The notes: a model not told the origin generated them from the letters alone. Counted from the first letter of the stretch, positions 53,264-64,000 are shown. The stretch is DNA of 64,000 bases from Eucommia ulmoides (GCA_016647705.1 CM028333.1:11987616-12051615), one strand, 5' to 3'. Numbers and translations are program-made.

Positions 53264-53277
53264 GTATTCGAGTAGTG

Positions 53278-54060
53278 TTAGCGAAGCTCGGACTGTTAGT
53301 GTTGCTCAGCCCAGTAGCTCAGCACAAGAGATAGACGATTTCAAGGAATATCTTGGAGTTCTCCAGCCCACCGAGCGGGTTAAAGAAGTAACTTTCAGTT
53401 AGGGAACCAAAAAATTGTTGATTGGCACATTGTTAAGCCAACCTGAAGGGGAGAAACTCATGGAACTATTAGGAACGAATCTGGATGTGTTTGCTTGGGA
53501 ACCTAAAGACATGAAGGGGATTAACTCGAAGATGATGGTTCACCAACTCAATATCTCAAGGTCTTACCCTTCGGTAAAACAAAAGAGAATAATATTCAAT
53601 TCGGAGAAGAAATAGACAATAGAGTTTAAAGTTCGAAGACTACTCGGAATAGGGTAGATAAAGGAGGTGGTCTACCCAAAATGGCTAGCCAACCCAATGC
53701 TGGTTAAGAAAAAGAATGAGAAATAGAGGATGTATATGGACTTCACTGACCTGAATCAGGCATGCACTAAGGACTACTATCTAATAGGGGAATCGACCAA
53801 ATGGTGGACGCAACTGCTAGGCACGAGTTGTTATCAATGATGAATGCCTATTTAGAATATAACCAGATACTAATGAACCATCCAGATGAGGAAGAAACGG
53901 ATTTTATCACCTCTAGAGGTACATTTTTCTACAAAGTGATGCCTTTCGGTCTAAGAAACAACGAGGTAACGTACCAACGTCTTGTGAATCATATGTTCCA
54001 AGAAAGAATAAGAACAACTATGGAGGTTTATATAGATGATATATAGGTGAAAAATCTCTA
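53278..54060 (+). pseudogene. Gypsy RT, first half (after CACTA 2)
   Basis: Reading from the linker gives GVLQPTERVKEVTF, LLSQPEGEKLMELLGTNLDV, FAWEPKDMKGI and YPSVKQK, then YPKWLANPMLVKKKN, MYMDFTDLNQAC, MPFGLRNN.VTYQRLVN and MEVYIDDI. This is the fingers/palm of gypsy RT with an intact YIDD at about 54030. At least five stops and a frameshift near 53790 separate these blocks. Confidence 0.9.
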
Positions 54061-55268
54061 AGAATTAAGATCATTTGGAGCATCTATAAGAAGCTTTCGT
54101 AATTTTACAAAAGTACAATATGAAGTTGAACCCCGAGAAATGTGCCTTTGGTCTTACATCAGGTAAATTCTTAGGTTTTGTGGTGAACAAGATAGGTATT
54201 ACGGTGGACATTGGACGGATAGAAGTTGTCAGAAAGATGAAGTTCCCTACAAAGATACATGAAATTCAAGTGTTGGCTGGGAGTTTGGCGGCACTGAACA
54301 GGTTCATCTCCAAATTTACAGAGATATGCACTCATTTATTCAAAATCTTGAGGGGAGCAAAATTTGTCATTGGGACAAAATTTGTCATTGGGATAGAGAA
54401 AGCGAACGTGTCTTTAAGTCCATTAAGGATTACTTGGGCTCTATAGAGACTTTAACCAAGGTTGAACTCGAAGATGATCAGTACCTATACTTAGCAGTCA
54501 CCGTTGTTGCAGTCAGTACAACATTGGTGAAGGAATGCGCAGGAGGGCAGAAGCCAGTTTTCTACCTAAGCAAATCATTGGTACTAACAGAAACCCGCTA
54601 CACTGAACTTGAGAAACTCACCTTAGCTCTGATAACCGCAACTCGGAAGTTGCGACCTTACTTTCAAGTGCATGCAATCAACATATTAACCTTGTACACG
54701 CTCAGAGCAATAATACACAAGTTAGAGGTTTCGGGCCACCTAATAAAGTGGGCGGTAGGGATGGGAGAATTCTACGTAACCTACAAACCGAGGTCAGTAA
54801 TCAAATGCCAAGTGCTACCTGATTTCATTGTTGAGCTAACACCCCCAGAAGGGGTGACCATAGAGGACGGAGAATATTCGATAACTCCAATAATACCTTG
54901 GAAATTATGGGTTGACAGAGCCTCAAACTCATGAGGATGTGGAGTTGGCATAATTTTGGAAACTCTAGAGGATGATCAACTCGAGAAGGCTGTACAGCTT
55001 GAATTCAGGACATCCAACAACGAGACAGAATACGAGGTTGTGATTCTGGGCCTGACCTTAGCGAAGAAGCTAGGGACCCATTATGTAGAGGTTAAATCAG
55101 ATTCACAACTCATAGTCAACCAAATAAATAGGGCTTACATGGTCAACGAAGGGAGGTTACGACTCTACGTTGATAAGGTCAATAAGCTAACAAAGGCATT
55201 TGGTAGCTGCAAAATTGAAGCTATTCCAAGGATTGAAAATGAGAAAGCTGATGCGCTATCAGTACTAG
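54061..55268 (+). pseudogene. Gypsy RT end and RNase H
   Basis: MKLNPEKCAFGLTSGKFLGF and VLAGSLAALNRFISK (RT thumb/connection) are followed by an 18-base tandem slip ('aaatttgtcattgggac', 54360-54396). The first RNase H domain follows (KPVFYLSKSL, ETRYTELEKLTLALI). A second RNase H-like domain of Tat type (WVDRASNS, NNETEYEVVILGL, VKSDSQLIVNQI, ENEKADALS) ends at the solo LTR inserted at 55269. The frame shifts near 54440 and 54950. Confidence 0.88.
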
Positions 55269-55486
55269 TGATAGGTGTAATTTATCTATTTATTTTCAAA
55301 TCAGTTTTGGTAGTTTTTGAGTTTTTTTATAGCATTTTCATATGTTTTTATACGTTTTTATTTGTTTTGTCATAAATCAGGTGTTTAGGGCAAAAAAATG
55401 ATGAAAATGAATTATAAACGAGCAAGCCAGTGGAAGAACGGCGAAGAAAAAGAGCAAAAAATGGTAAGTTAAGAACCTGCATCCAC

Positions 55487-55665
55487 CGCTGCAGCGGTGA
55501 AAACCAATGCTGCAGCAGTGAAAACCAATGCTGCAGTGGTCAAAATACAAGATGTTGCTGAATTTTCCACCGTTACAGCGACCTCTACAATAGTCACACA
55601 GTAGAATGCCTACTGACTTTCCACCGCTACAGCGATGATTTCCACCACTGCAGCGGTTTGACACC
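55487..55665. repeat. CCGCTGCAGCGG palindrome cluster
   Basis: The cluster has 'caccgctgcagcggtg', three 'aatgctgcag(c/t)(a/g)gt' copies, 'ccaccgttacagcga', 'ccaccgctacagcga' and 'ccaccactgcagcgg'. It is in the same LTR position as the CCTAGG clusters but with a different core. Confidence 0.75.
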
Positions 55666-56972
55666 AGATATTTTAGGATATTTTGAGATATTTTGGATCC
55701 CTAATATCAATACTTCTTCTCCCCAAATAGTGAGCACATTTTTTGGCACCTTGAGAGGTCCAAGGCATAACCACCAAGAGGATATCATCTATTTGAAAAT
55801 GAGATAACAATGTCAGAGTGGTTTTCACGGACGCGAAACCGTCAATTCTTTTATTTTTAGTCTTCGTTGGTTATTTTGATCATGTTTAGCTTGTATATTG
55901 TTAAATATTGGGCTATGGCCATGTGTAGCTAAACATATATTGTCTAGAGAGTGATTTGTTTATGAAAACGTTATTTGTTTGATCTTAGTTTCATTATCGG
56001 TTGTTCTTGCCTATTCGATTGTGTTTACTGTTCTTCCTTGTTTATATGCTTGTTATGATATATTGAGAATACAGGGTTTGACACTCAAGACAGGTAATCC
56101 CGGATTCAAACTAGAGTTTAAACACAACGCGACAATCTAATGACCCGGGAGGGCATTAAAAAGTATGCAATCCATGAAGTTGGGGCGAGACTCATGTGAC
56201 CAAGTGTCGAATAGATGCACGAGGGGGATTTTGGCGTTGACGTGAAGTCACATATTCATTCACTTTACACTCGGGAGAGGTAGTGAATGAGATTTCGATA
56301 CCGAGATTATCGAATAGTTGAATGTCGTTAATGTAAACTAGATTTAAACGAAAACGTTTAAGTGAACGAAGTTAATCCCTAGATAATATATTCTCATAAA
56401 CGTCGTATATTAGTATTGTAGTATAATTAGTTTAATTAGTTTAGTATATTATTAAAACAAAAATCATAATTTGAGTCGCCTAGATAAAGTTAGGTTGTCA
56501 GACCCCACCTTGGACACCTGTCACCATGGGGCCGGCATGACATCGACACGACATCACCTGAGCGACAAACCAAACTAGAAAGCGACAATATACATTCATA
56601 ATTATACAACCACAAAATTAGGCCATAAACATCTTCTCTAATTAGGGACACACCCGTCCCTGAATTATAATAACCACAAAAGATAAAACGACAATGAACC
56701 TCTCCTAGGTTCGCCTTAGGCAGCACCTCCCAAAATATTCCCTCGCTATACCATCGTTGGACTCTACCCAACGCCAGTAGGGGACCAACTCCTAACCGCT
56801 GCACCTGTGAGTGTACTGTTTTCTTAATAAAACTTTTTAATTGGATCAAGCATATAACATATAAACATCACAAATCAAATAATAGTATAATAATCTCATA
56901 ATTTAAATACCTCATACCATAAGAAAAACATCTTCTTCTTCTTTTTTCTTTCCCTGTCACCACAGAATCAAC

Positions 56973-57030
<58 letters not shown>
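56973..57030. repeat. (AT)n microsatellite
   Basis: About 28 AT/TA units lie inside the nested solo LTR. Confidence 0.95.
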
Positions 57031-57319
57031 CCTCAATTAAGCCGAAAAATCAACCCGAATAATTCAGCTAACCATTTAGAATAACGAAATCAGAGCATAC
57101 CAATCCAGTATATGATAAAATATATAAATGTACTATTCCCAAATCACCCTATGCAAGAAAACACCATATATGACCAAACACTACTTCGCACGTCAACACT
57201 TCACATCTCATCACATCACACCCCGGGCTAGCCATGTGATCGTTTTAACCTTACAATCGGGAGTTACAACGGTACCGTACCACCCGTAGGATATGCCTTC
57301 CTACAAATACCCATCACTC

Positions 57320-57450
57320 CGTCAAAGCGGATAATCACTGTGCAGTATAACGTCTAACATCACTCTACCGAAACAGATAAACATCACTCCGCCGAAGCGG
57401 ATAACATCATTCTGCCGAAGCAGATAAACACCACTTCGCCGAAGCAGATA
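57320..57450. repeat. Tandem array of 'cactccgccgaagcggataa(c/a)'
   Basis: At least five copies of 'ccgaagcggata' or close variants occur at spacings of about 25-30 bases, the counterpart of the array at 1231-1560. Confidence 0.65.
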
Positions 57451-58149
57451 ATTGCTATGGCTTCGTCAAATTAATAACAACATTATCAAAACATAACTCA
57501 ATAATATCGTCTAATCAACATCGTCAAATCATTACATAATTTTTAAAAGCATCTAATTTAAATACAACTATTTTCCATCATATATATATATATACAAATA
57601 ATTTGACAAGATGACAGCACACTCACCTTGATATTTGTTTTGCAAAACTGACACTGACCACACTCTATCTGGATGCCGGTGTTTGCGAACCTAATAATGA
57701 CCGAGCCTATATTAATATTTTAGGTAAAATCACCTAATCATGTAATGCAAGCCCTAAGTTCCGCATTTTTCCATTCCCCATATTTTATTTATAAAAATTG
57801 TTATTATTCTGATAATTTCATTTCGTTAATTATTGCATAAAAATCTTGTAATATGAACGATCTCAAATTTATTATTCCAGTTACAAAAAATTTTATGCTA
57901 GAATTAAATTTAACAAAACTAAAATAAATTTAACGAAAAACGATATCCATTCCGAATCGTTCACGGGCCGCGAGATGGATTTGAATTTTGTTGGGGTTAT
58001 TTGTGCAATTTCTCCTTTCTTCCTTTTTTCTTTCTTTTTCTTTCTTCTTTCTTTTTCTTTTTTTTTTTTCCTGTTTCTGTTTCGCTGTCTCGCCGCCGCC
58101 GACTAGATTTCACCGCCGATCACACTCATCGATCACGCGCTTACACAAC

Positions 58150-58860
58150 CCTCGCCACCCCGTCTGAACCATACACACACACAGCAGCACTCGCCCACAC
58201 AATTGCTCTAAATAGAACACACACATACATACAGTCGGCACACACACGCACACACATACTGGAGCACACATACACACTGACGACGCTAAACACACCCACA
58301 CAATTACACGATCACCAGCTTAAACAAAACGGAACACACACACATGCACAGCCCTTACCGAACCCATGACCAAACACACACATACCCACTGCTCTCTCTC
58401 TCTCTCTCTCTCTAGACTCCACTCCGGCGACACCTCACACCACCATGCACACACAACACACCCTGATGAACAACCCCCACACATACCCACAACTAAACAC
58501 TCACGTACCCACTTCCGGCGATGAACACCCGAACGCACCCACACATGCACTGAGTCATGCACACACCCACCATCACCGTCGGAATACACCACCAGACCGA
58601 TGATGAAACAACAGACATGCATACCCACACACCTACTAAAATAATCAGAGACAAATATGCACAATTACTCACCAAACGACAGCGACGGACGGCAAGAATC
58701 ACATCGTTGACGATCTCACCCCCACGACCCTCAGTGAACAACCGAAAACCCATACACACAAGGACCGGACTAAGCACACCCATACGATCGATTCAAAGCA
58801 AAACGCACACAGTAGCAGCAACAGCAACACACACATGCATCAACGAGACACACGCACTGC
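58150..58860. repeat. CA-rich low-complexity region in the nested LTR
   Basis: Many 'cacacacaca' blocks lie among 'acacccacac' motifs, with a CT tract at 58391-58411. Apparent long frames on both strands (for example 58001-58369) are compositional and lack protein features. Confidence 0.7.
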
Positions 58861-59101
58861 TCACCAGAGAAATGCCGATCACGAAACTCCGACAACCCCG
58901 TCCTCCTCCAGTCCTCTCTTTCTCTCTCTAGATTTTTCTTAAATTTTCAGATTTGATTTTAGATGATGAATTACATGCATGAATGGGTATATATATATTG
59001 CATGAATTAAGTGGATAGATTTGATCCAAGCACGCCACGTCGCCCCATGATTTCTCTCTCCTTTCAGCCGGTTTGATCCCCCGTTACACATACACAGTGT
59101 T

Positions 59102-59102
<1 letters not shown>

Positions 59103-59180
<78 letters not shown>
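59103..59180. repeat. (AT)n(GT)n compound microsatellite
   Basis: About 12 AT units are followed by about 26 GT units and then T and A runs. Confidence 0.95.
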
Positions 59181-59183
<3 letters not shown>

Positions 59184-59611
59184 AAAAAAATAGTTAAATT
59201 GTACTTTTCTCCCCCAATTTCCTTTAAGATCTTAATTTCAATAAATTTTAACTTTTAAAAGTTTCAAAATTTATAATTTCACCCCTAATATTTTCACTTT
59301 TTGATTTTAGTTGTCAATTTAAATCTCAAGTTTAAATTTAATGTTTCTAAATTTCCAATTTGACCCCCAACTTTTGATTTGAATTTTAATCCATACAATT
59401 TTTCCCTAAAATTTTTCTAATACTCTATAATGCAACTATTTATGAGTACGTTTTACAATTTAGGTTTTACATAGGTTATGACAATCGCGGTATTGAGCGA
59501 CAATCTAATCCAATCTCTGTGGATATAACAACTCCTCACTTTCTATACTATTAAAACTTGACCCGTGCACTTGCGGTACAAGCAACGACATTTTATTCCT
59601 CTACCAACTAG

Positions 59612-60960
59612 CGTCATCCTTCAGCCCAAACAACAATCCAAGGTGGTGGATTATTTGGAGCAACCATCCGTATCAACTCAAACCAAATTTTGTGCATCCA
59701 ATGGGGAGTAGGGACAAAATGAAGACTGGAGAACTCCTTTGGTACGCTACTTGAACGAGAGAACGTTACCAGACGACAAGAGAGCATCACGGAAAGTCTT
59801 ATACAAAGTATCGAGATACATCATGATGGACGGTCAATTATACCTAAGATCATTCACACAACCTTTGCTGCTCTGCTTGGGGCCAAAGGAAGCCGCTTAT
59901 GTGATGAAAAATTCATGAAGGATTTTGTAAGAACCATCAGGAGGGAAGAACTTTGGCACACAAGACACTTACAATCGAGCATTACTAGCCGACTAGGTGC
60001 AACGATACAAATGAGTACGTAAGGAAATGTGACAAATACCAGTGGTTCTTGAATGACATTTGAGTTTTCTCTCAAACGCAAACTCCCATCTGTAGTCTAT
60101 GTCCTTTTGCCCAATGGGAAATGAATGTACTAGGGTCATTTATTCTGGCGCCTGGGAACAAAAAGTATCCACTAGTGGTGATTGATTACTTCACCAAATG
60201 GGTAGAGGCTGAGGCGTTTGTGACTGTGGGTGAAAATGAGGTCAAAAACGTCATTTGGAAATAAGTAATCTACCACTTTGGCATTCCAGTGGTACTGATA
60301 TCGGATAATGGAACCCCCTTCACTGGGGGGAAAGGTCACTTGGATATAAAATGAGCTAAAAATACGACACTGGACATCAAGCCCAGCTTATCCACAAGTA
60401 AATGGGAAAGCAGAGGTAACAAACAGGTCAATCAAAAAGCACTCAAAAAATAGTTGGACGATGCCAAAGGCAAATGGGTGGAAGAACTGTCGGCGATCTT
60501 ATGGGCCTACCGTACTACTGCGAGCATAACTATGGGAGAAACACCCTACTACATGACGTACGTGAAGGAAGCGGTGGTCCTCATGGAGATAAGTCTACCT
60601 TCAAGGCGGGATAACACGATCAACCTCATAGAGAACGAATGAGCAATACGTCAAGAGCTAGACCAGTTGGAAGATAAACGAGACCAAGCAGCGTTGAGGA
60701 TGGTGGCCTACAAATCGAAGATGGCAAGGACATTCAACCATATATTTAACTAACGACACTTCACGATAGGAGAGCTAGTGCTTCAGAAGGTAATGCCACA
60801 CCGCCTAGGGACTCAGTTGGGAAAATTAGCCCCTACCTAGAAGGGGCCATACAAGGTGATGAAAGTAAATCAACCTGGGACGTACTAGTTGGAAGATCTA
60901 GATGGTGTTCTAATCCCTGGACTATGGGACATTGTATAATTGCGAAAATACTTTGTGTGA
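59612..60960 (+). pseudogene. Gypsy integrase and C-terminal region
   Basis: This resumes after the solo LTR. VLYKVSRYIMMDGQLYLRSF (before the zinc finger) leads to a degraded HHCC region and the core. The core reads DYFTKWVEAEAFV in one frame (60185-60225), 'SDNGTPFTGG' near 60303, HPQVNGKAEVTNRSI near 60400, and an open WVEELSAILWAYRTTASITM, ETPYYMTYVKEAVV block (60475-60640). The C-terminal part has ELVLQKVMPHRLGTQLGKL and GPYKV. More than ten stops and several shifts show long decay. Confidence 0.85.
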
Positions 60961-61079
60961 GTTCCTTGTTATTTACCATATTAGAATCAAGGAAACATTG
61001 TTTACTATTTTGATTGCAAACTTTTCAACGAGCAATCACGGCTTCTTATATTCACAAAGGGATTCAACAAAGACCATTC

Positions 61080-61206
61080 CTACACTTAGGACATGAAATG
61101 CCCCGAGAATAAACACCAAGGTCAGCTCACCCACTAATTGAGCTACCACGACCATCCTAGATCAATCGTTGAACTACCTAGCCCAGTTTATTTCAGACTG
61201 AGCTGC
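61080..61206 (+). repeat. 3' region tandem repeat, left part
   Basis: 'gtcagctcacccactaattgagctacc' and 'gttgaactacctagcccagtt' begin an array that the solo LTR at 61207 splits. It continues at 62643. Confidence 0.65.
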
Positions 61207-62637
61207 TGTTGTGGCAGAAATTGTGTTTTGTCTCGTTTTGAAAATATTCACAAGCATATGAATCAATTGTAGCACAGATTGATGGAAGCGAGGTCGATCC
61301 CACAAGGATTGGTTATAGGAAACTTAAGCTATAAAAATTAATTTAATTATAATATACTCCAAGATGATGTTGATTTTGTAATTAGGAAATGAAAATTGGA
61401 TAAACAGTGAAATGGCCGATTTAATTTTATTTAAGATGAAAAAATACTAAAATTTCGGAATCCACCAATATATAATTAATTAGTTCTTATTTTTGTGTTG
61501 ACGCCGAATTTTTAGTAATAGTTTTAGAAATTAATCTTACTATCCTCTTTAGATTTTAGAAATTAAGTCTGATATTGATCTCAAGTTGGTTTTTATTTGC
61601 ATTAAAAATATAATTTCTTAAACATTATATGTATACAAATTAATGAAAAATATATAATCAAAAGATATTATTTATTTTACAATACAAATTCAATCATTTA
61701 AATAATTGATAACAATCAATAATACATGATATTAAAGATGAACTCATTTATTTAACTGAACCAAAAATCATAAACATTAATTACAAATTATTTGGAATCA
61801 ACACAATATAACAACTTAATTAATTACATATGGTTTCATCCTTAATCTTAATAAAAGAAAATTAGAAACTCATAATAAAATAAAACAAACCCTTGAAGAT
61901 TGGCATGCTTTCAAGATGAAATGTTTCTAAGAAAATTATGTGTGTCTTCGCTCCCAACCTCAATTCATATTTATAGGCAAACTAAAGAATCTTGGGGGGT
62001 AAAATAGACAAAATTCAAAGCAGGTGGGATGAAAATGATATTTTAAACAACTGTTAAAACGTTTTGGGATCAAATCGCAAAAAAGTGGAAAAAAAAAATA
62101 AAAAAAATAGGGGCAAGTGGGCTGCTGTCGACATCGCACGTATTGTGCACGACCCTCTGTTTGCGAAAGCCAAGATTCGGCTTGGCACAAGCCGAGCCAA
62201 GCTTGGGTTTCCTCACTATTGCGGCTGTCTAAGCTACACAATACACGAATCAGCGGCCTGCTTTGTTGTCCATCTTCTTTCAGCTTTCGTTCAGCTCATC
62301 TTAGTTTACTCATTTTTTATCTGATTTACTCCAACTCAATGCCATTTTGTTCATTTTTCAAAACCCTACAAAACCATATAAAATAAATCAATTTTTGATA
62401 TCGTTAAGGGATCAAACGATTCATTCTGGTTTATTTAGTTTTTGGTCGGCTTTTGTTCGGATTGCTTTGGTTTATTTGTTTTAAATTCGATTTGCCCCAT
62501 CTTAACGTTGTTTTAATATATTTTAATAAACAAACATAAATAACTAAAATAAATCTATTTATAATTATTTACACTCTTCGAACGATTAACAAACCTAAGT
62601 TTAAAGGTATAAAATTGCACAAAATGAGGTGCAATCA
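61207..62637 (-). mobile_element. Solo LTR (1.43 kb) in the gypsy 3' region
   Basis: It is bounded by TG...CA (plus strand TGTTGTGGCAG ... GGTGCAATCA) with a perfect GCTGC duplication (61202-61206 and 62638-62642). On the minus strand it carries 'aatccttgtgggatcgacct' near its end, like the ends of Athila/Tat-type LTRs. I therefore place it on the minus strand. No internal region or gene is present. Confidence 0.8.
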
Positions 62638-62642
62638 GCTGC

Positions 62643-63130
62643 TTAGCCCAGTTCGTCAAAATTGGTTGAGTTTCCAAAGTCAGCCCATATAAATTGTTGA
62701 ACTACCTAACCCAATTCACGTTTAGACCGAGATGTCTAGCCCAGTTCGTCAAAATTTGTTGAGCTACTAAGATCAACCTAAATCAATATGTAACTGCCTA
62801 GCCCAGTTTGTCAAAATTAACTGAGCTCCAAGGCTAACCCGAATCAGTATGTAACTACCTGGCTCAGTTCACAAATAGACTGGACTGCCTAGCCCAATTC
62901 GTCAAAAATGGTTGAGCTACCAAGGTAAGCCCAGATCAATGCGTGACTACCAACACAGTTCACATGCAAACTGAGTTGTCTAGTTCAATCAGTTCAAATT
63001 TTTTGAGCTACAAAGACCAGCCGAGTAGTCAAACAAATTGCCAAGTTCAACTTATCCTAAAGCAACTAAGGCCAGCTCACCAACTACTAGCTCAGTTTTA
63101 ACCAAATGCTGCTCAGGTCAGTATGATGTA
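62643..63130 (+). repeat. Tandem repeat in the gypsy 3' region, about 60-bp unit
   Basis: Units built on 'tagcccagttcgtcaaaatt', 'ggttgagctaccaaggtcagccc' and 'aatc.atgtaactacc' recur at least seven times with 10-25% divergence. The array lies between integrase and the expected 3' LTR and is noncoding. Confidence 0.75.
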
Positions 63131-64000
63131 CCAACCAAGCTTCTCTGATTAACCTTCTTAGTAGATAACGGATCACCAAGTCTCAAGCTCATACATCCGA
63201 TAATTTACATGCGACTAATTACCAAATTTCAAGTTAACAAGTATATTATTTATTTGTCTGTCGAGACTCATACAGTCCACATTACGTTTAGTACTTAAAC
63301 TCGAAATGGAGGAGGGCAGAGGATAGAAGAATAAAAAAATACATTTCTTGCTGGCACTCATACAGTCCACATCACATTACATTTCGTATTCTTCTCAAGT
63401 CACTCCTTACCCTCATTAGAAGTTATGGTTGGGAAACTTACCCCTGTTATTGCAAACATTACTTATTCTTAAAACGTGAGGGTTAAAAACCCATACTTTA
63501 TGCACGAATGATATTTAAACACAAGATCTATTCTGAAAATTCATTCAACACATGACACGTGAAGTTCAACAGTTGTTTTTACACACAACGAATTTATCAT
63601 TATAATCCAAAATACAAAAAGTTCTTGAACTTAACACTTCTTACCACAGAGTCAATACATAACATATGTAAATACTTTTTACCATATCAGGAGTCCTACT
63701 CGAAATATTGTTCTTCTCTAGTCTTGAACTTATCTGGAGAAGAGAATTACACATATTGTTCAAAAATACTGTTGAGGCTTTTTTCAAACATATAGGGGTT
63801 TATTTGGTGACTAATAAGTCTGTACTATTAAAAAAATGCTCTTGAGATTTTTATACAAAAAAAAAAAAAAAACTATTCCGACCCCAGAGAAGGCAAAGAG
63901 CTTGAGTCTTCGAAGTCCAAACTCAAACAGTAGGAGTTGCCTACTTCATACTAGGTCAACGCTAGAACTAGATAGCGTATCTTCTCCCTCTTATCCTCAT
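63131..64000 (+). other. Gypsy 3' region or flank, no gene
   Basis: No reading frame resembles a protein. A short direct repeat ('actcatacagtccacat', 63268 and 63358) is present. The 3' LTR of the gypsy element was not recognised here. Confidence 0.45.

Larger units (their letters stand above)
49498..53277 (+). mobile_element. CACTA element 2 (3.8 kb) carrying gene fragments
   Basis: The ends are CACTACTAGAAAATAC (49498-49513) and GTATTCGAGTAGTG (53264-53277) with a perfect TTA duplication (49495-49497 and 53278-53280). Subterminal repeats ('taaccgtgataaa', 'tatctcagttttaac') match CACTA 1. It shares with CACTA 1 the leader exon (49930-50264) and the 3' block 'gatgaagttgatgaaaaag' (52745, reversed at 34610), but carries a different captured exon (51588-51718). 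No transposase was recognised. Confidence 0.88.
56496..59471 (-). mobile_element. Long solo LTR (2.98 kb) nested in the solo LTR
   Basis: On the minus strand it runs from TGTAAAACCTAAATTG to GTGGGGTCTGACA with a perfect TAGGT duplication (56491-56495 and 59472-59476). Length and TG...CA ends fit a solo LTR of a gypsy element with large LTRs. It includes an AT tract (56973-57030), a 'ccgaagcggata' array (57330-57445), a CA-rich region (58150-58860) and an AT/GT microsatellite (59103-59180). Bases 56700-57740 are related to 1-1960. Confidence 0.75.
55269..59606 (+). mobile_element. Solo LTR of the TGATAGG...CTACCA family, split by another LTR
   Basis: It starts TGATAGGTGTAATTTATC and ends TTCCTCTACCA, with a perfect ACTAG duplication (55264-55268 and 59607-59611). 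Without the nested insertion it is about 1.36 kb. It is collinear with 6243-7929, including the 'cactttacactcgggagagg' block (56260) and the 'tctctgtggatata' end (59513). Its palindrome cluster is of another type (CCGCTGCAGCGG). There is no internal region, as expected after LTR-LTR recombination. Confidence 0.85.
47921..64000 (+). mobile_element. Long Tat-like Ty3/gypsy retrotransposon, nested and incomplete in the window
   Basis: 5' LTR 47921-48558, PBS, gag/protease remnant to 49497, CACTA 2, RT and RNase H 53278-55268, solo LTR, RNase H tail and integrase 59612-60960, then a long 3' region with tandem repeats. The 3' LTR is not seen and must lie beyond 64000. Its left flank is the MLP-C upstream sequence 'ggtgaaggaaatg', with AAATG as the expected duplication. 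Stops throughout pol show it is inactive. Confidence 0.75.

Noticed and set aside
57320-57450. Regular 25-30-base repeats resembling a CRISPR array
   Set aside because: Same reasoning: the array lies inside an LTR with imperfect repeats and related 'spacers', in a plant genome.
58001-58931. Several overlapping open frames of 96-124 codons on both strands
   Set aside because: They lie in CA-rich low-complexity DNA inside an LTR, overlap each other on opposite strands, and translate to Thr/His or Cys/Val repeats without any domain.
62064-62386. 86- and 89-codon overlapping frames in the solo LTR
   Set aside because: They are overlapping phases in a noncoding LTR with no domain or codon bias. 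A third frame overlaps on the minus strand.

Overview
This window is nuclear DNA from a flowering plant, most likely a eudicot. It is AT-rich and consists almost entirely of nested, decayed transposable elements: Ty3/gypsy and Ty1/copia LTR elements, CACTA elements, Helitrons, tRNA-derived SINEs and a PIF/Harbinger-like MITE. The only host gene family with its own locus here is a small minus-strand cluster of major latex protein-like (MLP, Bet v 1 superfamily) genes. One copy (MLP-A, exons at 21869-21683 and 18743-18448) looks intact. MLP-B (32933-33228) is a lone second exon. MLP-C (39562-42317) has both exons but a damaged splice acceptor and no promoter. There are no bacterial-type operons, CRISPR arrays or RNA genes apart from tRNA-derived SINEs.

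Layout, left third. Bases 1-3753 belong to a minus-strand LTR retrotransposon (PBS 2771-2783, 5' LTR 2786-3753) inserted into an antisense LTR (3754-5118). Bases 5119-6242 and 11648-11925 are one Ty3/gypsy pol split by a complete non-autonomous LTR element (6243-11647, LTRs of about 1.7 kb, tRNA-Asp PBS, TSD ACCAT). A minus-strand gypsy gag and LTR follow (11926-13543). They sit in a degenerate copia element (13544-18152), which also carries a 1.67-kb CACTA element (16144-17814).

Middle. MLP-A has a 2.9-kb intron that holds a possible retroposed segment and a MITE. To its right is a direct tandem duplication: unit 1 (24859-33783) abuts unit 2 (33784-40425). Each contains a gypsy deletion derivative, a SINE and MLP exon 2. 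With later insertions removed, the units are about 3.48 and 3.42 kb. Each unit is therefore an empty-site control for the other. They prove two Helitron insertions (26120-30004 and 30070-31633) in unit 1 and one CACTA insertion (34069-37295) in unit 2. That CACTA carries spliceable exons of at least two unrelated host genes, eEF2 and APC4-like, all in one orientation.

Right third. A copia element (42385-47901) and then a long gypsy element (47921 to beyond 64000) have separated MLP-C from its promoter. The gypsy element is itself interrupted by a second CACTA of the same family (49498-53277, with a prolyl-4-hydroxylase-like exon), a solo LTR (55269-59606, TSD ACTAG) that contains another LTR (56496-59471, TSD TAGGT), and a third solo LTR (61207-62637, TSD GCTGC). 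No computation was available. Family names rest on motifs and junctions read by eye, and dates are relative only.
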